Part shown: piece by piece, positions 36,397 through 45,782 of the stretch
Position numbering within the stretch: position 1 is the stretch's first letter
Layout of the letters: each line of letters begins with the position of its first letter
Source: Rhizobium laguerreae
GTDB taxonomy: Bacteria; Pseudomonadota; Alphaproteobacteria; Rhizobiales; Rhizobiaceae
Reading direction: 5' to 3'
Length of the DNA: 64,000 bases
NCBI RefSeq assembly: GCF_002008165.1
Contig: NZ_MRDM01000010.1
Location: 430,541-494,540 of the forward strand
The notes under the pieces: generated by a model
Told to the model about the DNA's origin: nothing
Seen by the model: only the letters and a program-made list of their open reading frames with translations
Database searches by the model: none
Made by a program: the position numbers and the translations under genes

Positions 36397-37050
36397 CTAC
36401 TTCCAGCGGGCGATGCCCACAGTTTCGGCGATCGCCTGGCGCAGTTCGTCCAACCCATCGCCCTTTTCGGACGAGGTGGACAGCACGCCCGGATAGGCGG
36501 CCGGGCGCTTGCGGATCTTTTCCGCCGTTTCGGCAATGAGCTTCGGCACACCGGCCGCCTTGATCTTGTCGGTCTTGGTCAGCACGATCTGGTAGGACAC
36601 GGCGGCCTTGTCGAGCAGATCAAGCACGTCGTCGTCGTTCTTCTTGATGCCGTGGCGGCTGTCGATCAGCACATAGACGCGCTTCAGCGTCGCGCGGCCG
36701 CGCAGATAATCGAAGACGAGCTTGGTCCACTTGTCGACCTGCTCCTTCGGTGCTTGCGCATAACCATAGCCCGGCATGTCGACGATCGCAGTCGGCGGCA
36801 GGTCGCCGCCTTCGCCGGAATAACCGTCCGGAACGAAATAGTTCAGTTCCTGCGTGCGTCCCGGCGTGTTCGAGGTGCGCGCCAAGCCCTTCTGGCCGAC
36901 CAGCGCATTGATCAGCGAGGACTTGCCGACATTCGAGCGACCGGCAAAAGCCACTTCCAGCGGCCCTTCCGGCGGCAGGAAATTCAGGGACGGCACGCCG
37001 CGGATGAAGATCCATGGGTGGCCGAAGAGCGGCTTTTCGATGTCGGACAT
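36397..37050 (-). CDS. engB: Ribosome biogenesis GTPase YsxC/EngB
   Basis: 217 residues of the TrmE-Era-EngA-YihA GTPase family: G1 [17 protein letters not shown]2 [15 protein letters not shown]3 [15 protein letters not shown]4 LTKTDKIK, G5 STSSEKGDG. Needed for 50S assembly. Downstream of yidC in the conserved order rpmH-rnpA-yidC-engB, but a terminator lies between yidC and engB here, so it may have its own promoter. Confidence 0.95.
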   Translation of the reverse strand: MSDIEKPLFGHPWIFIRGVPSLNFLPPEGPLEVAFAGRSNVGKSSLINALVGQKGLARTSNTPGRTQELNYFVPDGYSGEGGDLPPTAIVDMPGYGYAQAPKEQVDKWTKLVFDYLRGRATLKRVYVLIDSRHGIKKNDDDVLDLLDKAAVSYQIVLTKTDKIKAAGVPKLIAETAEKIRKRPAAYPGVLSTSSEKGDGLDELRQAIAETVGIARWK

Positions 37051-37172
37051 GCGGGTTCTGCAATCTCTGGGTTCGATCTTTTACCGGGCTTCGTGGTTTT
37101 GTGGGCGGATGTCAAGCTTTGACGGGCGCCTGCGCGGCATGCCTTGTTTCCTTCGTCCGCCGCCCGGAAATG

Positions 37173-37196
37173 AAAAGCCCCGCCGGAGCGGGGCTT
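37173..37196 (-). terminator. Terminator after yidC
   Basis: On the minus strand AAGCCCCGC (37196-37188) and GCGGGGCTT (37183-37175) make a 9-bp stem with a four-base loop, followed by TTTTCATTT. It begins 9 bases after the yidC stop. Confidence 0.8.
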
Positions 37197-37204
37197 GGCA
37201 AGCG

Positions 37205-38998
37205 TCATTTCGACGGCACTTCTTTTCGTCGGAACAGACCCTTCAGATTGTCGAAGAGTTCGACCTTGACGCCGTGGCGCTTCATGATCAGCCCCTGCTG
37301 CGCCACCGAGAGCGTGTTATTCCAGGCCCAGTAGATGACCAGGCCGGCCGGGAAGCTTGCCAGCATGAACATGAACACCAGCGGCATCCAGTTGAAGATC
37401 ATCGCCTGTGTCGGATCGGGCGGCGTCGGGTTCATGCGCATCTGCACGAACATGGTGATGCCCATGATCAACGGCCAGACGCCGAGGTGCAGCAGCGCCG
37501 GCCCCTCGAAAGGCAGCAGGCCGAACAGATTGACGATCGTCGTCGGATCCGGCGCCGAAAGGTCCTTGATCCAGCCGAAGAAGGGTGCATGCCGCATTTC
37601 GATGGTGATGTAGATCACCTTGTAGAGCGAGAAAAAGATCGGGATCTGCAGCGCCACCGGCCAGCAGCCGGCGATCGGATTGATCTTCTCTTCCTTGTAG
37701 AGCTGCATCATCGCCTGCTGCAGCCCCATGCGGTCGTCGCCGAATTTTGCCTTCAACTCCTCCATCTTCGGCTGCATGCGCTTCATGTTCGCCATCGAAG
37801 CGTACTGCTTGCTGGCGAGCGGGAAGAACAGGAGCTTGACGACGATGGTCGTGCACAGGATCGCCACGCCGAAATTGCCGAAGTAGCGGAAGAAGAAGTC
37901 CATCAGCTTGAACATCGGCTTTGTGATGAAATAGAACCAGCCCCAGTCGATCAGCCGGTCGAACTTCGGGATCGAGTAGCTGGCCTCGTAACCGTCGATA
38001 ACAGGCACTTCCTTGGCGCCGGCGAAGACGAGGTTCTTGAGCTCGAGCGATTGGCCCGGCGCAACGGTGAAGGCATCATCCTTGTAATCGGCCTGATAGC
38101 GCGGTTGGCCATCGGCAAAGTGCGAGAAGCGCGCCTCATAGGCGGCACTTTGCGGTGGAACGATCGTCGCCGCCCAATATTTGTCGGTGATGCCAAGCCA
38201 GCCGCCGGTGGATTTCGCCGGCGTGACGGCTTCCTCTTCGACGGCGCTGTATTTGGTTTCGATCAGGCCGTCGCCGATCACGCCGATGAAGCCTTCATGC
38301 AGCACGTAGACGGAGGGCGTCGTCGGCTTGTTGTAGCGCGTCACCCGGCCGTAGGAAGACAGCGATGCGGGCGCCTGGCCGGTATTCTCGATCTTGTCGG
38401 CGACGGTGAACATGTAGCGTTCGTCGACGGAGATGGTGCGGGTGAAGGTCAGGCCCTTGTCATTGGTGTAGGAGAGCGTCACCGGCGTCTTTTCGGTGAG
38501 CTTGGCGCCCTCGGGCGCGGTCCAGAGCGTCGAGGCACCCGGAACGGCGCCTGTCGCGTCGCTGCCGATATAGCCGAGTTCGGTGAAATAGCCGTCCTTG
38601 GTCTCGGCCGGGCTGAACAGCGTGATGATCGGGCTCGAGTCGTCAACGGTCTCGTGATAACCCTTGAGCTTCAGATCGTCGAGACGGGCGCCGGCAAGGT
38701 TGATAGAGCCGGAAAGTGCCGGCGTATCGATGGCGACGCGCGGGGTCTTTGTCAGCGCCTGCTCGAGCGTCGCTGTCGCGGCTGCCTGGCCTGAAGGGGC
38801 CGTACCGCTCGGCTGGGCCGGCGTCTCGCCGCCGGCTGCCGGCTGCTGCACCTGCTCGGTCTGTTGCTGCGCCTTCTGGGCTTCCTGCGCCTTGCGCTGG
38901 GCCTCGATGCGCGGATTCATATAGAGAAACTGCCAGCCGAGGACGATCAGCACCGAGAGAGCGATCGCAATGAAATAATTGCGGTTGTTTTCCATCAT
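37205..38998 (-). CDS. yidC: Membrane protein insertase YidC
   Basis: 597 residues: N-terminal membrane anchor ([20 protein letters not shown]), an Ala/Gln/Pro-rich linker, the large periplasmic beta-sandwich domain (about 85-360), and the five-helix insertase core (about 370-590) with the family's [19 protein letters not shown] cytoplasmic hairpin and [20 protein letters not shown]. Inserts membrane proteins with or without Sec. Starts ATGATG overlapping the rnpA stop. Confidence 0.96.
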   Translation of the reverse strand: MMENNRNYFIAIALSVLIVLGWQFLYMNPRIEAQRKAQEAQKAQQQTEQVQQPAAGGETPAQPSGTAPSGQAAATATLEQALTKTPRVAIDTPALSGSINLAGARLDDLKLKGYHETVDDSSPIITLFSPAETKDGYFTELGYIGSDATGAVPGASTLWTAPEGAKLTEKTPVTLSYTNDKGLTFTRTISVDERYMFTVADKIENTGQAPASLSSYGRVTRYNKPTTPSVYVLHEGFIGVIGDGLIETKYSAVEEEAVTPAKSTGGWLGITDKYWAATIVPPQSAAYEARFSHFADGQPRYQADYKDDAFTVAPGQSLELKNLVFAGAKEVPVIDGYEASYSIPKFDRLIDWGWFYFITKPMFKLMDFFFRYFGNFGVAILCTTIVVKLLFFPLASKQYASMANMKRMQPKMEELKAKFGDDRMGLQQAMMQLYKEEKINPIAGCWPVALQIPIFFSLYKVIYITIEMRHAPFFGWIKDLSAPDPTTIVNLFGLLPFEGPALLHLGVWPLIMGITMFVQMRMNPTPPDPTQAMIFNWMPLVFMFMLASFPAGLVIYWAWNNTLSVAQQGLIMKRHGVKVELFDNLKGLFRRKEVPSK

Positions 38999-39396
38999 AC
39001 GTTCCTGGGGCGTCCGTCTTCGGAGCGCCGGTGTTTCGGCCTGGTTTCCACGCGGGATTTCAGTTCCGCGGCCAATTCCTGGAAGGACGCGTCAAGCACG
39101 TCCCTGCGCGCGACAACCACATAGTCGTGTCCGGGCTGCATTGCAAACCCCGCATGAAGCCGCACCGCCTCTTTTAGGCGGCGGCGCATGCGGTTCCGTT
39201 CGACCGCGTTGCCATGTTTTTTGGTGACTGTAAAACCGACGCGTGCCTGGCTGTCCGGTTCCTTCCGGTCGAGGACTTCGAGAAGGAAGAAGCCGCCCCG
39301 GCGTTTTTCGCCCTCGCGCACGGCAAGAAACTGCGGGCGGCTCTTCAGCCGCCCGACAGTGTGTTTCTTCTCACTGATCGTCAATTCGCCCGCCAT
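38995..39396 (-). CDS. rnpA: Ribonuclease P protein component
   Basis: 133 residues from the ATG at 39396. Core motif [29 protein letters not shown] is the basic RNR helix that contacts RNase [24 protein letters not shown] closes the fold. The frame extends to 39522 but runs over rpmH, so the internal start is chosen. Twenty bases after rpmH and overlapping yidC by four bases (ATGA). Confidence 0.92.
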   Translation of the reverse strand: MAGELTISEKKHTVGRLKSRPQFLAVREGEKRRGGFFLLEVLDRKEPDSQARVGFTVTKKHGNAVERNRMRRRLKEAVRLHAGFAMQPGHDYVVVARRDVLDASFQELAAELKSRVETRPKHRRSEDGRPRNV

Positions 39397-39415
39397 CTTT
39401 ACCGGGCAACCCGGC

Positions 39416-39550
39416 TTACGCCGACAGACGATTGCGGCCCTGCGCGCGGCGGGCTGCGATGACCTTGCGGCCACCCTTCGTGGACATGCGGGCACGGAAA
39501 CCGTGGCGACGCTTGCGAACAAGCTTGGATGGTTGGTAGGTACGCTTCAT
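39416..39550 (-). CDS. rpmH: 50S ribosomal protein L34
   Basis: 44 codons reading [20 protein letters not shown], then a middle with STKGGRK and the end [13 protein letters not shown]: the invariant L34 sequence. First gene of the rpmH-rnpA-yidC operon. The gene is hidden among longer frames on both strands. Confidence 0.97.
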   Translation of the reverse strand: MKRTYQPSKLVRKRRHGFRARMSTKGGRKVIAARRAQGRNRLSA

Positions 39551-39662
39551 TTATTTTAAACACCGCGGAGTGCGGCCCTTCTTGAATTTGCATAATGCAA
39601 GGAGCGTTGTTTTTCGAACGGGCGGGCCAATGAAAGGCTTGCGTGACCGGACGTGCGCGGGC

Positions 39663-39690
39663 TTATAAGGACGAACCCCATAAAAGTCAA
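39663..39690 (-). promoter_or_regulatory. Sigma-70 promoter of the rpmH operon
   Basis: On the minus strand TTGACT (39690-39685), a 16-base spacer and TTATAA (39668-39663), about 113 bases before the rpmH ATG. Strong match to the housekeeping consensus, as expected for a ribosomal protein operon. Confidence 0.75.
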
Positions 39691-39967
39691 TTATGCCGGA
39701 TAATTTCACTCTGCGCTGCTGGTTCGGAAGGTATTTTCGCACTCTGGTATTAATAATTAGGCCTGCCCCGAGTGGTTGTAAATTCGTCGAGGCAGATCGA
39801 TAGCCCCGGTTTTCAGGCGCTTAAGCGTCCTCGCCGCATTCGGCATGGATCACTTCCGAAGCCATAATCGTAAATATTAGAAATCTAACTTTAATAAATT
39901 TCGCCGATATTCAATGCATCGACTGGGAATTTGCTTTCCAGGCAGTGGCGTAGCTAGGAGCATTGCA
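39691..39967. other. AT-rich divergent intergenic region
   Basis: 277 bases between the rpmH promoter and the chemoreceptor. It is clearly AT-richer than the surroundings, notably near 39745-39760 and 39868-39905. It must hold the chemoreceptor promoter, but no convincing -35/-10 pair was chosen. No coding frame is supported. Confidence 0.5.
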
Positions 39968-41965
39968 TTGAAGATCCGGGGCAAAATTAATCTGCTGGTT
40001 TGCGTGATGGGCGCGGTGGCACTTCTGATCGGCGCAACGGCGTTGTCCGCCATGCACGAATACAGTCGCAACCTGACGGCTTATGAGCATGCCGCCAGCC
40101 GCGCCTATGCCGGCGAACGCCTCAATCGTTTCGTCACCGCCGTGGTCATGGAATCGCGCGGCATCTATGCCGCCAAAACGATCAAGGATACGCCGAACTT
40201 CGCCAAGGGCCTGATGGCCGGCCTCGACGAGATCGACAAGGTCATCTCGGGCTGGGCGCCGCTCGTTCCCGAGAGCCAGAAGGCCGATTTTGCCAAGCTG
40301 GTCGCCCGCGCCGCGGAATTCCGCACCTTCCGCACGGAAACGGCCCGCCTCGGCACGGAAGTCGGCCCCGAAGCCGCCGGCCAACAGGGCAACAACGACG
40401 CCAACCGCGCCAACCGCAAGGCGTTCCAGGCGGAAATCGATGCCGTCGTCGCCACCGACAAGGCAGCGCTGGAGACCGTGAATGCCGAGATCGAGAGCTT
40501 CCGCTCCTGGGTGCTGATGCTCGTGCTCAGCATTACCGGCATCGGCATCGCGGTCGGCATCGGCATGGGCTTCTATATCGGCACCAGCCATTTGAGCCGC
40601 CCGATCAAGCGCGTCACCCATGCCATCAAGGAAGTCGCCGACGGCAATTTCGACGCTGAGGTCCCCTTTGCCGGCCGTCCGGACGAAATCGGCGAGATGG
40701 CCGCAGCTGTTGCGGTCTTCAAGGCGAACGGCCTGGCCGTCAAGCGCCTGAACGCCCAGGAGGCGGCGATGCGCGCCAAGAGCGACGACCTGCAGTCGAG
40801 CATGTCCGTCGTCGTGGCTGCGGCTGCGGCCGGCGATTTCGGCCACCGCATCAGCAAGGACTACGAGGACGACAACCTCAACCAGTTCGCCGGCAACATC
40901 AATACGCTGCTGGCGAGCGTCGATGCCGGCATCGGCGAGACCCGCCGCGTCATCGCAAGCCTTGCCGAAGGCGATCTCACCCAGACGATGAGCGGCAACT
41001 TCCAGGGCGCCTTCGCCGAGCTGCAGCAGAACGTCAACAATACCTTTGTCACCCTGCAGGCGACGATGCGCGAAGTGCGCGAGACGACCGAAGCGATGAA
41101 CGGCAACACCGCCGAGCTGCGCAATGCCAGCGACGACCTGTCGAAGCGCACCGAGCAGCAGGCGGCCGCCCTCGAGGAGACCTCAGCGGCCCTCGATGAG
41201 ATCACCGCCGTCGTCCAGAATTCCACCGAGCGGGCGCATGAAGCCACCATCATGGTGTCCGAGGCCAAGGAGAATGCCGGCCGCTCCGGCGTCGTCGTGG
41301 GCAATGCCGTCGAGGCCATGGGCCGCATCGAACAGGCCTCGCGCGAAATCAGCCAGATCATCAACGTCATCGACGAGATCGCCTTCCAGACCAACCTCTT
41401 GGCGCTGAATGCCGGCGTCGAGGCGGCCCGCGCCGGCGATGCCGGAAAGGGTTTTGCGGTGGTCGCCCAGGAAGTGCGCGAACTCGCCCAGCGCTCGGCA
41501 AAGGCCGCCAAGGACATCAAGGCGCTGATCACTAAGTCAGGCAACGAAGTGCAGGTTGGCGTCAAGCTCGTTCAGGCGACCGGCGAGGCGCTGGCCGAAA
41601 TCGGCACCCGCGTTATCGCCATCAACGACCATATCCATTCGATCGCCACCGCCGCGACCGAACAGTCGACCGGCCTTAAGGAAGTCAATACCGCCGTCAA
41701 CCAGATGGACCAGGTGACCCAGCAGAATGCTGCGATGGTGGAAGAGACCTCCGCCGCCACGCACAGGCTTTCAGCCGAAGCCGGTGGCCTGGTGCGCCTC
41801 ATTGCCCGCTTCAAGTTGTCGGATGATGCGCCGGCACCTGTGGCGCTCGTCCGCAACGAGCCGCAAAGGCCGGTCGCTTCGCCCGCCCGCCGGGCGATCG
41901 CCAAGGTCGCCCGCGCCTTCGGCGGCAACGCGGCCGCAGCCGAGCAGAGCTGGGAAGAGTTCTAA
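39968..41965 (+). CDS. Methyl-accepting chemotaxis protein with CheR-tether tail
   Basis: 665 residues from a TTG at 39968 placed seven bases after AGGAG; an ATG at 39914 without a good site would add 18 residues. Two membrane helices (about 8-30 and 185-210) flank a helical sensing domain, followed by HAMP ([20 protein letters not shown]) and a second HAMP-like stretch, then the signalling hairpin with the tip [20 protein letters not shown]. The C-terminus ends in SWEEF, matching the xWxxF pentapeptide that recruits CheR/CheB. Ligand unknown. Confidence 0.9.
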   Translation: MKIRGKINLLVCVMGAVALLIGATALSAMHEYSRNLTAYEHAASRAYAGERLNRFVTAVVMESRGIYAAKTIKDTPNFAKGLMAGLDEIDKVISGWAPLVPESQKADFAKLVARAAEFRTFRTETARLGTEVGPEAAGQQGNNDANRANRKAFQAEIDAVVATDKAALETVNAEIESFRSWVLMLVLSITGIGIAVGIGMGFYIGTSHLSRPIKRVTHAIKEVADGNFDAEVPFAGRPDEIGEMAAAVAVFKANGLAVKRLNAQEAAMRAKSDDLQSSMSVVVAAAAAGDFGHRISKDYEDDNLNQFAGNINTLLASVDAGIGETRRVIASLAEGDLTQTMSGNFQGAFAELQQNVNNTFVTLQATMREVRETTEAMNGNTAELRNASDDLSKRTEQQAAALEETSAALDEITAVVQNSTERAHEATIMVSEAKENAGRSGVVVGNAVEAMGRIEQASREISQIINVIDEIAFQTNLLALNAGVEAARAGDAGKGFAVVAQEVRELAQRSAKAAKDIKALITKSGNEVQVGVKLVQATGEALAEIGTRVIAINDHIHSIATAATEQSTGLKEVNTAVNQMDQVTQQNAAMVEETSAATHRLSAEAGGLVRLIARFKLSDDAPAPVALVRNEPQRPVASPARRAIAKVARAFGGNAAAAEQSWEEF

Positions 41966-41990
41966 GCTTTACTGATCACTCGCCACTCTA

Positions 41991-42015
41991 ACGCCGCCTC
42001 CGGGCGGCGTTTCTT
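41991..42015 (+). terminator. Terminator after the chemoreceptor
   Basis: ACGCCGCC (41991-41998), loop TCCG, GGCGGCGT (42003-42010), then TTCTTT. It begins 25 bases past the stop codon. Confidence 0.85.
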
Positions 42016-42123
42016 TGTGACGACGTGACGCTGCTCGCAAAGATTTGAAAGCGGAGCATCTTGGTCTAATATAGAGCTCAACGGTAAGGGCGGCTGAAGT
42101 GCTGCCGATCGGGCGAGACGAGA

Positions 42124-43644
42124 ATGCCGATAAGAGACCAGGGCGACAATCCTTCGGCGGAAATCCCCGCGGCCGGCGAGGCTGCAAGGGCGCGGTGCCC
42201 GCCTGCCCGCATGTTCGGCGGCCTCTCCGGCAAGCTGCTCTGGCTCACCGTATTCTTTATCATGCTCGCCGAAATCCTGATCTTCTTTCCCTCGGTTGCC
42301 AGCATGCGGTTGCGCTGGCTGCAGGACAGGCTGAACACCGCCGCTGCCGCCGCCATCGTCATCGATGGGCTGCAGCCCGTCGAGCTGCCGCGGGCGCTGC
42401 AGAAGGAAACGCTGGAAGCGACCGGCACCAAGGCCATCGTGCTGCGCAAGGAGGGCACCTCGCGGCTCTTGGCGACGACCGATATGCCGGCCTCCGTCGA
42501 TGAAGCCTATGATCTCACTGACGTGCCGCCGGTGACGGCGATACGCGACGCACTCGACACGCTGGTCTTCGGCGGCAGCAGGATAATCCGCGTCTACGGC
42601 CCCGTCGGTGACACCAACACCGGCGTCGAGGTGGTGATGAAGGACCGGCAGTTGCGCACGGCGATGTTCGCCTATTCCCGCAACGTCCTGTTGCTGTCGG
42701 TGCTGATCTCGCTGTTCACGGCGACGCTGATCTTCTTTGCGATCAACCGTATCCTCATCGGCCCGATCCGCCGGCTGACCGGCAGCATGCAGCAATTCTC
42801 CTCCGATCCCGAGAACCCCGCCCATATCTATATCGGCGACGGCGGCCGCGACGAACTGGCGGTCGCCGGCCGCAACCTCACCTCGATGCAGATGGAGCTG
42901 CAAAAGACGCTGAAGCAGCAGAAGAACCTTGCCGCTCTCGGCCTCGCGGTCTCCAAGATCAATCACGACATGCGCAATATCCTGGCCTCTGCGCAGCTGA
43001 TGTCAGATCGGCTGGTCGATGTCGACGACCCGATGGTGAAAAGCTTTGCCCCGAAACTCTTGCGCACCATCGACCGCGCCGTCGGTTACACCACCGAGGT
43101 GCTGTCCTACGGAAAGGCGAGCGAATCCGCGCCGCGCCGCCGCCATATCCGCCTGTTGGAACTCACCCAGGACGTCAAGGACATGCTGGCGATCGATCCG
43201 CAAAGCGGCATCGAATTCGCAGAGCAGATCGGCGCCGAGCTTGAGGTCGATGCCGATGGCGAGCAGCTTTTCCGCGTCATCCACAATCTCTGCCGCAACG
43301 CGCTGCAGGCGCTGACGTCGCCGGGCGAGGGCGGCCCGGGCTCCGTCAAGCGGATCACCGTCTCCGCCCAGCGCGTCGGCAGCGTCGTCAGCATCACGGT
43401 GGATGATACCGGTCCCGGCATGCCGCTGAAGGCGCGCCAGAACCTCTTTGCCGCCTTCCGCGGCTCCGCCCGCTCCGGCGGCACCGGCCTCGGCCTCACC
43501 ATCGCCCGTGAGCTGGTGCTCGCCCATGGCGGCACGATCGCGCTGGTGGAAAAACCGACGGTCGGCACGCAGTTCCGCATCGAGATCCCCGATCGCCCGG
43601 TTTCGCTGGAGGATTACCGCAGCCGGACGCATATTGAAAAGTGA
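42124..43644 (+). CDS. Membrane sensor histidine kinase
   Basis: 506 residues. Two membrane helices (about 35-60 and 193-215) bracket a periplasmic sensor of about 130 residues; a HAMP-like segment (RILIGPIRRLTGSMQQFSSD) leads to a HisKA domain in which the acceptor His lies in VSKINHDMRNILASAQLMSD, then HATPase with NLCRNALQAL, DDTGPGMP and GGTGLGLTIARELV. The HDMRN form of the H-box is less common than HELRT. No response regulator is adjacent (orphan). Confidence 0.85.
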   Translation: MPIRDQGDNPSAEIPAAGEAARARCPPARMFGGLSGKLLWLTVFFIMLAEILIFFPSVASMRLRWLQDRLNTAAAAAIVIDGLQPVELPRALQKETLEATGTKAIVLRKEGTSRLLATTDMPASVDEAYDLTDVPPVTAIRDALDTLVFGGSRIIRVYGPVGDTNTGVEVVMKDRQLRTAMFAYSRNVLLLSVLISLFTATLIFFAINRILIGPIRRLTGSMQQFSSDPENPAHIYIGDGGRDELAVAGRNLTSMQMELQKTLKQQKNLAALGLAVSKINHDMRNILASAQLMSDRLVDVDDPMVKSFAPKLLRTIDRAVGYTTEVLSYGKASESAPRRRHIRLLELTQDVKDMLAIDPQSGIEFAEQIGAELEVDADGEQLFRVIHNLCRNALQALTSPGEGGPGSVKRITVSAQRVGSVVSITVDDTGPGMPLKARQNLFAAFRGSARSGGTGLGLTIARELVLAHGGTIALVEKPTVGTQFRIEIPDRPVSLEDYRSRTHIEK

Positions 43645-43766
43645 CGGGGTTTGGCAAGGCGCGGCTGCCCGCAGACAAAGACGCGATTTTTTCAGAAATG
43701 CTCTTGCATTGTCCTGAAGGACGTTTTAGAGGATCGCCACGCAAGCGGCACCGCCGCATTTTGCAC

Positions 43767-43843
43767 GCACCCGTAGCTCAGCTGGATAGAGCACCAGACT
43801 ACGAATCTGGGGGTCAGGAGTTCGAATCTCTTCGGGTGCGCCA
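43767..43843 (+). tRNA. tRNA-Arg (anticodon ACG)
   Basis: 77 bases with encoded CCA. Acceptor GCACCCG / CGGGTGC, D arm with AGCTCAGCTGGATAGAGC, anticodon stem CCAGA / TCTGG around CTACGAA (anticodon ACG), T arm GGAGTTCGAATCTCT. ACG is read as inosine-CG after TadA editing. An integrase remnant starts 100 bases downstream, so the 3' end is a likely attachment site. Confidence 0.97.
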
Positions 43844-43942
43844 TTCTTTTCCTATAAATCCCAAATTTATCAACGGCCTCAAGGCCTAGTCGATCATTCT
43901 GGTCCACAACGGGGTCCACGCGGGCTCCACGGAAGGTCAATT

Positions 43943-44410
43943 ATGGGTTTAACCTTGAAGTACGTTAAGGTCACCAGCTCGGGTACGTTTCACTATCGAA
44001 GGCGTGTCCCCAAGGACATGGCCGTTTCAACCGGACAGACCGAGTTCAAGAGATTCTTGGGCAAGAGCGAACGTGAAGCTCTGCGGAACTACCCTGAGAC
44101 CCATGCCTTTCATGAACGACTTATCGAGGAGTTCAGGAACTTCGCCCACAACAGGGCCAATCTTACGGCTCTGGAAGCTCATGAACTGGCCGAGCGAAAG
44201 GCTGCCGATCTGAACGGTGGACGAGGGAGCGCCAGGAACGAGAAGGTTCATACAAAAAGGGGAAACCGGACCTTGGTGGCTATAGGGCGGCGACCATATG
44301 GGGGCACGCGATTCCAAAACCGTCTAGTTGGAGGTCTCAGAAATTTCGCCCATTTTCAGATCGCCAAATCGATCCTGAGACCCCGACCGTGCTCGACCCC
44401 AGCTAAGTAG
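43943..44410 (+). pseudogene. Truncated tyrosine recombinase (phage-type integrase), N-terminal fragment
   Basis: The first ~90 residues (LKYVKVTSSGTFHYRRRVPK, TEFKRFLGKSEREALRNYPE, HELAERKAADLN) match the N-terminal SAM-like arm-binding region of integrases that use tRNA sites. After about 44218 the frame continues with unrelated residues to a stop; the catalytic domain with the R-H-R-Y residues is absent. So it is a broken integrase beside its tRNA-Arg target, a scar of an integrative element. Confidence 0.7.
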
Positions 44411-45350
44411 TATTCGGCTTCTTGAGATCACGTAGGGGAACCTCCATCACAATGCATTCGTCGCTATCAGACCCACCCTCCCTGCGGAATAGTCCATCAT
44501 CGGCATCAAGCTCACCCACGGGAACCGGCTTGCCCGTCCACCTGCAGTCCTCGCAAGTAGGTCGCTCCCAAACCACCTCTGGAAGCTCGTCATTATAACC
44601 TTCCTGTGGAGATAGGTGCGGCGAGCCACAGTCGGGACATTCTTCGGGGACCATACGGATGTGTCGCAGGACTAGAGAGGTGGCTAAGCCAAGGCCATGT
44701 TCGACGGTCGACAGAGCGGCTTCTGCGTCGTGCCACGTCGCTGAGTGAGCGTGTGTCAACCAATTCGCGAAACTCCATGCATCGCAAAGGAGCGACTTGA
44801 ATAGGTGTCTGCGGTCCTTCTGTGAGCCGCCAGAGAGGATTGTGTCGCAGATGACATCATTCCATCCCCGAAAGTCTGCTCGTTTTGGCGGTTGCTCTAC
44901 AGGCCACTCAGAGGCGTCTTGTGCAGCGGCGACGTACGCAAGAAGTGCTTCTCGGCTTCGCACACCAATAGCCTGATAGTCCGCCACGTTATGCGCCTGA
45001 TGGAGGGCGTCGTTCGCTTCGCGTAACTTGTTGAACACTTCCCCAAATGGCAGCACGCGACGGCTTTCGATGCGCTGTCGCTGGGTCCGTGGGATGCGGA
45101 GGCACAACCCCATATGGAAAGTGACAGCAAGGTCCATGTTCGGGAATTGGTCTTGGGAGTAGAGGTTTGTCGGATTGGTGATGACCCACCATCGGCCTTC
45201 GCTTGTATGCAAGTCCCAGACATCATGCCGATGACCCATCAGCGTTTCTGCATAGACCTTCTGGAGGAAGTCAACACGAGAATCTGACGAAGATTGCGAA
45301 AGAAAGTAGCGGACGATATTCGCCTTTTCGTCTTCTGAGGCATGTAACAT
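44403..45350 (-). CDS. Protein of unknown function with C-terminal zinc ribbon
   Basis: 315 residues from the ATG at 45350. The N-terminal two-thirds is predicted helical (EKANIVRYFLSQSSSDSRVD; REANDALHQAHNVADYQAIG; DAEAALSTVEHGLGLATSLV). The C-terminal part has ECPDCGSPH and, 27 residues on, PTCEDCRWTG, a four-Cys zinc ribbon. Base composition and codon use are less GC-biased than in the core genes, fitting acquired DNA. No known domain recognised; the helical part with a central conserved Arg/His pattern might be HEPN-like, which is only a guess. Confidence 0.6.
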   Translation of the reverse strand: MLHASEDEKANIVRYFLSQSSSDSRVDFLQKVYAETLMGHRHDVWDLHTSEGRWWVITNPTNLYSQDQFPNMDLAVTFHMGLCLRIPRTQRQRIESRRVLPFGEVFNKLREANDALHQAHNVADYQAIGVRSREALLAYVAAAQDASEWPVEQPPKRADFRGWNDVICDTILSGGSQKDRRHLFKSLLCDAWSFANWLTHAHSATWHDAEAALSTVEHGLGLATSLVLRHIRMVPEECPDCGSPHLSPQEGYNDELPEVVWERPTCEDCRWTGKPVPVGELDADDGLFRREGGSDSDECIVMEVPLRDLKKPNTT

Positions 45351-45387
45351 TTTACTTCCTAACCCCACTTATTGGCGAATATCGGGC

Positions 45388-45639
45388 CTAACGGCTGGGT
45401 GAATACATTAGTTCTAAGCCGCAAACTGCTGTGCGTAGCCATACCCCGCAAACGGACGCTTGCGTTGCCTTCTCCCGCATGAGGCGGGCGAACGCGTCGA
45501 TCTTCTCCTCAGTCCCGCGCGTGTCAAGACGCAACGCCGCGAACGCCCACTCCAGCGCGGCCTTCGCGTGATCGCGCTCGCCCTCATCGGTGAGGCGATG
45601 GAACGGCTCCCGACGAAGTAGCGGCCGGCGGACCGCCAA
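45388..45639 (-). pseudogene. Short frame, possible gene fragment
   Basis: 83 codons; the middle (RLTDEGERDHAKAALEWAFA, then ALRLDTRGTEEKIDAFARLM) reads like protein rather than noise, with balanced charges and helix pattern, while the start is Arg-rich and lacks a ribosome site. Probably the tail of a decayed gene. The rest of 45351-45782 holds no other supported gene; the cyclase promoter must lie near its right end. Confidence 0.35.
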
Positions 45640-45782
45640 TTGAGGACCGTCTCAATATTCACGCATTTATGAGCTGTAGTGATAACCGCTTCCCGAATTG
45701 CAGGACTAGTCTGAATGATCGCTGCGCACTAATTTGTTAGCAGTGCCGGCTGTGTGCCAAGCCACTCCGTTGGGAGACTGAA

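Noticed and set aside
36854..38794. 646-codon plus-strand frame across yidC
   Set aside because: Antisense to yidC, rich in His, Arg and Asp as expected from GC-rich shadow coding, no domain.
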